Of a stretch of 56,074 nucleotides of DNA, positions 53,031-56,074 are shown piece by piece. Source of the DNA: Flavobacteriales bacterium (lineage in GTDB: Bacteria; Bacteroidota; Bacteroidia; CAIKAF01); assembly GCA_026418175.1 (NCBI GenBank), contig JAOABX010000016.1, forward strand, positions 1 through 56,074, given 5' to 3'. The translations under genes were made by a program, and so were the position numbers. Position 1 is the first letter of the stretch. Every line of letters begins with the position of its first letter. The notes under the pieces were generated by a model. It had not been told where the DNA came from and ran no database searches. It saw only the letters and a list, made by a program, of their open reading frames with translations.

Positions 53031-55025
53031 TTATTGTTTAATATCAATAACCCTTATTTCAACTCTCCTATTAACAGCATGCTCATCTTCTGTACAATTT
53101 ACATTATTTTTACAATGATTTTTTAACTGTTTTTCCCCATACCCTTTTGCAATAATAGCATCAGAGGATACACCATTGGACAATAAGTATTTTACACAAC
53201 TTTCAGCTCTTTTTTGTGAAAGTTTTAAGTTATAATTGTCTTTACCTCGTGAATCTGTATGTGCGCTTAATTCAAATTTTGCATATGGATTTTCTTTGAT
53301 TATTTGTATAATTTTATTTAGTTCAACAAACGATTGAGGTAATAAATCTGCTTTATTATATTCAAAAAGTATATCTCTAAATTCCAATTTATCTTTCTTT
53401 TCTAATTTTTTATAGCCTAAAAATTCTATTTCAATAATTTTTTGATTTTTTTCATATTTAATTATTCGTTTAGGATCTAAAATAATATATTTATCTTTCA
53501 TTAATTCAACGTCGTATAAAAATTTGGGCAATAAACTGTCAATTTTTAAATATCCATTATTAATAATATATTTTTTATTTATATTGCCACTGCTTAAATT
53601 AAACTCTGCATTATCTATTGGTATTTTCAAGTTTTTATCATAAAATTTAACTATAAGCGATACAAATGGTAAAGGATATTCTATTTTATATTTTTCATCA
53701 ATAGTAATACTATCTCTGTTCGAAAAAAAAACAGCAACTCGTTCTTCTGTAAATTTATATCCAAAATCATCTCTATGTGAATTAATAGGTGAGGGGTAAA
53801 TAAATGGTTCACCCACTGGTAAACCATCTACTAAACGAATACCTATTATGTCATATCCCCCATAACCCATGTAACCATTACTAGAAAATGTTAGTAATGA
53901 ATCACCACTCACAGTTGGGTATAATTCGTTCATAGGAGTATTAATATTTTCATTTAACAATTTCATGTTATCCCAGTCCCAACTATTGTCAGTATTTCTT
54001 GTAACATATGCTATGTCAAATTGCAGATTGGCATTACCTTTATTAGTGGCAAAATATAAGACTTTTCCATTTGCTGTTATAATGGGGTGAATAAAATCAC
54101 TGTTATCATAGTTTAAAGGAATTATCGTAGCCGTCTCATCAATTCGAGGGGACTCAAAGAAAGCCATATAATTTCTGTAGTTAACTGGCTTATTTTTTAA
54201 TTCTTTCTTTTTTAATTCAACAGTTTGTGTATGTTGTTTAGCATAAATGTATTTTTTTTGTATTGGGTCAAAAGTAATTCCAGCAGAATAAAAATGGCTG
54301 CGTAAAGCAGGAATAGTTCTATTTTCATTTTCAGTAAATTTAAAACCATAGGGTTGATAATAAGATTTAAATTTATCTTTTGAATTTACTTCAATACCTT
54401 CATCTTTTTGTAATTTGATACTTACTAACTCCTGATTTATTTGGTCATATCCAATACCAGTAAATATGCCTTTTTGATTTGTTTTTATTTTTTCAAGTTT
54501 TTCATATTCAATAGTTGAAATCTTATTATTTTGTAAATAATTTAGTCTTTTAATTTCATAATCAAGATAAGTAATTTGATTTGCTACATCTTTACAAACA
54601 GATCTATCATCAACATATTTTGAGACGTATTTTTCATATTCTTTCTGAGGCATTTCGTTAATTTTACTACGTAAATCCAATAGATATTTTATAGCTTGAT
54701 CATAATTTTTATTATATTCATAAATTTGTTTCATGTGAATAAAATACCAAATAGGAACAACTGAAAATTTTTTCCTATTTTTTTTTGCATCATTATAAAA
54801 CTGAACAGATCTAAAATAATCTCTTTTTTTAAAATAAATATAACCTAATACCCACTTTGCTTCATTACTATTTTTAAATTTTGAAAGTTGTTCAGCTAAT
54901 ACTAAAGCATTATCATAATATCCATTACTTACAAGTTCATATAATTTAGCATATTCTCTTTCTTGGGAATATAAAAATGTAATAGAACAAAATAATGCAA
55001 TTATTGCTATAAATAATCTTTTCAT
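53031..55025 (-). CDS. PorE-like OmpA-family protein: TPR, beta-propeller, CRD and OmpA domains
   Basis: 664 residues. A signal peptide (1-20) is followed by TPR-type helices (about 25-130), a WD40/PD40-like propeller (about 260-460; PIITANGKVLYFATNKGNAN and SGDSLLTFSSNGYMGYGGYD), a small carboxypeptidase-regulatory-like domain (about 465-545) and a C-terminal OmpA-like peptidoglycan-binding domain (FELSAHTDSRGKDNYNLKLS; KGYGEKQL; NRRVEIRV). This is the domain order of PorE of the T9SS, which ties the machinery to peptidoglycan, and of the partners of PorP/SprF proteins. The gene is markedly richer in AAA/ATA codons than its neighbours. It is 41 bases downstream of the porP-like gene. Confidence 0.85.
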   Translation of the reverse strand: MKRLFIAIIALFCSITFLYSQEREYAKLYELVSNGYYDNALVLAEQLSKFKNSNEAKWVLGYIYFKKRDYFRSVQFYNDAKKNRKKFSVVPIWYFIHMKQIYEYNKNYDQAIKYLLDLRSKINEMPQKEYEKYVSKYVDDRSVCKDVANQITYLDYEIKRLNYLQNNKISTIEYEKLEKIKTNQKGIFTGIGYDQINQELVSIKLQKDEGIEVNSKDKFKSYYQPYGFKFTENENRTIPALRSHFYSAGITFDPIQKKYIYAKQHTQTVELKKKELKNKPVNYRNYMAFFESPRIDETATIIPLNYDNSDFIHPIITANGKVLYFATNKGNANLQFDIAYVTRNTDNSWDWDNMKLLNENINTPMNELYPTVSGDSLLTFSSNGYMGYGGYDIIGIRLVDGLPVGEPFIYPSPINSHRDDFGYKFTEERVAVFFSNRDSITIDEKYKIEYPLPFVSLIVKFYDKNLKIPIDNAEFNLSSGNINKKYIINNGYLKIDSLLPKFLYDVELMKDKYIILDPKRIIKYEKNQKIIEIEFLGYKKLEKKDKLEFRDILFEYNKADLLPQSFVELNKIIQIIKENPYAKFELSAHTDSRGKDNYNLKLSQKRAESCVKYLLSNGVSSDAIIAKGYGEKQLKNHCKNNVNCTEDEHAVNRRVEIRVIDIKQ

Positions 55026-55066
55026 ATGTCATTATATTAAACTATTATAATAATGCATGTATAAAA

Positions 55067-55990
55067 CTAAAATCTAGGGCAACTTACTGCCAACTTTTTC
55101 TTCGTATTAAGTCCGGTATATATTAACATTACCTCATGTCCATGATAAAACGTATTATCTCTAAATCCTAAGCCCATATTATATCCATATCCTAAAAACC
55201 ATTGCCTGGCTATCTTGGCATGCAATTGTACCAATAATGTTTGCAATGTTCTATATGATAATCCGAATCCAAACACATTGTTATAACTCATATTCAAATT
55301 TATATCCACTTGCATCGGTGAGCCAGCTATTTGCTTGAACAATACACTCGGCGTTAAACTCCACTGCTCTCCTAACCTAAATCGATAGCCACTGTGCAAA
55401 ATAAATTGTATATCATTTATATTTACACGTATTACAGGATCGTTAGGCCTTAACTTTATCAAATTATTGGTTCCAATTCCTACATAAAAGTTATCCCGAA
55501 AATAATATGCCCCCAACTTGAAATCTGGTGCAAACTTGTTCACTTGCTGATTAATCACACTTGGATCTGGATTGGGCACATTTAATATGCTATAATCGAT
55601 ATTCACATTTTGCATCCCTGCACTTATTCCAAAACTTAAATAATTTCTCAAATCTAAACGTACACGATACGCAAAATTTACATTTACAAAATTGTAAAAT
55701 CGATTCCCTATCTTATCCAACGCATATTGCCCGCCTATAACTGCATTGGTTTGTCCTATCGGTGCTGTTAAATCCACTAACCCATGCAACGGTGCTCCTT
55801 CAAAACCTCCCATCTGATAATTAAACAATATTGAAGCCGTTAATTGGTCATAACTCCCCATCGCTGCCGGATTTATTATTGGCTGGTAATGATTATATAA
55901 ATTATATTGGCTTCGCTCTTGACTATAGAGTAATATTTGAATTTGAAATATTACTAGTACTATATTTATTTTTTGCAACCATCTTTTCAT
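55067..55990 (-). CDS. PorP/SprF-family type IX secretion membrane protein
   Basis: 307 residues with a signal peptide ending near LYSQ. The beginning of the mature protein, YNLYNHYQPIINPAAMGSYD, and the repeated barrel strands (LTASILFNYQMGGFEGAP; VIGGQYALDKIGNRFYNFVN) are characteristic of the PorP/SprF family. These barrels act in T9SS secretion, often of one dedicated giant adhesin encoded upstream in the same operon (as sprB-sprF). Here the upstream side is beyond the window edge. It forms an operon with the PorE-like gene. Confidence 0.88.
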   Translation of the reverse strand: MKRWLQKINIVLVIFQIQILLYSQERSQYNLYNHYQPIINPAAMGSYDQLTASILFNYQMGGFEGAPLHGLVDLTAPIGQTNAVIGGQYALDKIGNRFYNFVNVNFAYRVRLDLRNYLSFGISAGMQNVNIDYSILNVPNPDPSVINQQVNKFAPDFKLGAYYFRDNFYVGIGTNNLIKLRPNDPVIRVNINDIQFILHSGYRFRLGEQWSLTPSVLFKQIAGSPMQVDINLNMSYNNVFGFGLSYRTLQTLLVQLHAKIARQWFLGYGYNMGLGFRDNTFYHGHEVMLIYTGLNTKKKLAVSCPRF

Positions 55991-56074
55991 ACATAAATCT
56001 TTTAAGTATTATTTATTTTATTCTAAATAAAATTTATTTTAATTATCTAATACTACATATCCTTTGTATAAAGG

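Overview
The window is a chromosomal segment of a Bacteroidota bacterium. Supporting signs are: genes of the type IX secretion/gliding apparatus (PorQ, GldN, a PorP/SprF protein with a PorE-like OmpA partner, and a secreted protein with a T9SS sorting tail), a SusC-style TonB receptor with a carboxypeptidase-like N-terminal domain, DUF4290 and DUF5686 proteins, few visible Shine-Dalgarno sequences, and many promoters of the Bacteroidota type (TTTG, about 19 bases, TAnnTTTG). The DNA is AT-rich by eye (not computed). I cannot name the genus.

Layout, left to right. 1-520: tRNA-Gly(GCC) and tRNA-Leu(UAA) behind one clear promoter. 527-5344: T9SS cargo protein, PorQ, a carboxypeptidase-regulatory-like protein, a secreted endonuclease-like protein. 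5447-8239: rplU-rpmA, serS, and a convergent UbiE/COQ5-type methyltransferase. 8240-12470: carotenoid operon crtI-crtB-crtYcd, then a YfaP-like lipoprotein. 12464-16265: lysine-ketoglutarate-reductase-like dehydrogenase, clpS, nfeD-floA, a Nudix hydrolase. 16288-20266: TonB receptor divergent from asnS. 20292-23240: a tightly overlapping four-gene operon (DinB-like, NRDE/TANGO2-like, membrane-anchored ATP-grasp, LysE exporter). 23237-24654: an FTR1 iron permease with a membrane-anchored, acidic cytochrome-c-like partner. 24799-30989: yebC, a membrane adenylate/guanylate cyclase, an NdpA-like nucleoid protein, a solitary gldN, an HDAC-family deacetylase and two small envelope proteins. 31002-37169: a 2055-residue alpha-2-macroglobulin-like protein with an intact thioester motif. 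37277-39862: a probable degenerate B12/radical-SAM-like protein coupled to an outer membrane protein, then YceI. 39867-44873: a membrane protein, alanine-dehydrogenase-like protein and TsaE in an overlapping operon; TlpA; murA-DUF4290. 44979-52729: FkbM, YkgJ, fabD, folE, two 6-pyruvoyl-tetrahydropterin-synthase-like genes, tryptophan dioxygenase, DUF5686, a small RRM protein. 52813-52986: the decayed tail of an IS30-type transposase. 53031-55990: the PorE-like/PorP pair.

Most of the window is housekeeping plus envelope biology. The best candidates for something not well described are: the DinB/NRDE/ATP-grasp/LysE operon, which looks like a small-molecule processing and export module; the coupled pseudo-radical-SAM/outer-membrane-protein pair; and the FTR1/cytochrome pair. 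Noteworthy residue-level oddities are MurA with Asp in place of the fosfomycin-target Cys, an alanine-dehydrogenase-like protein that appears to lack the family's catalytic His, and tandem PTPS-like genes with an animal-type active-site spacing. All family assignments are by reading motifs; no database search was run.
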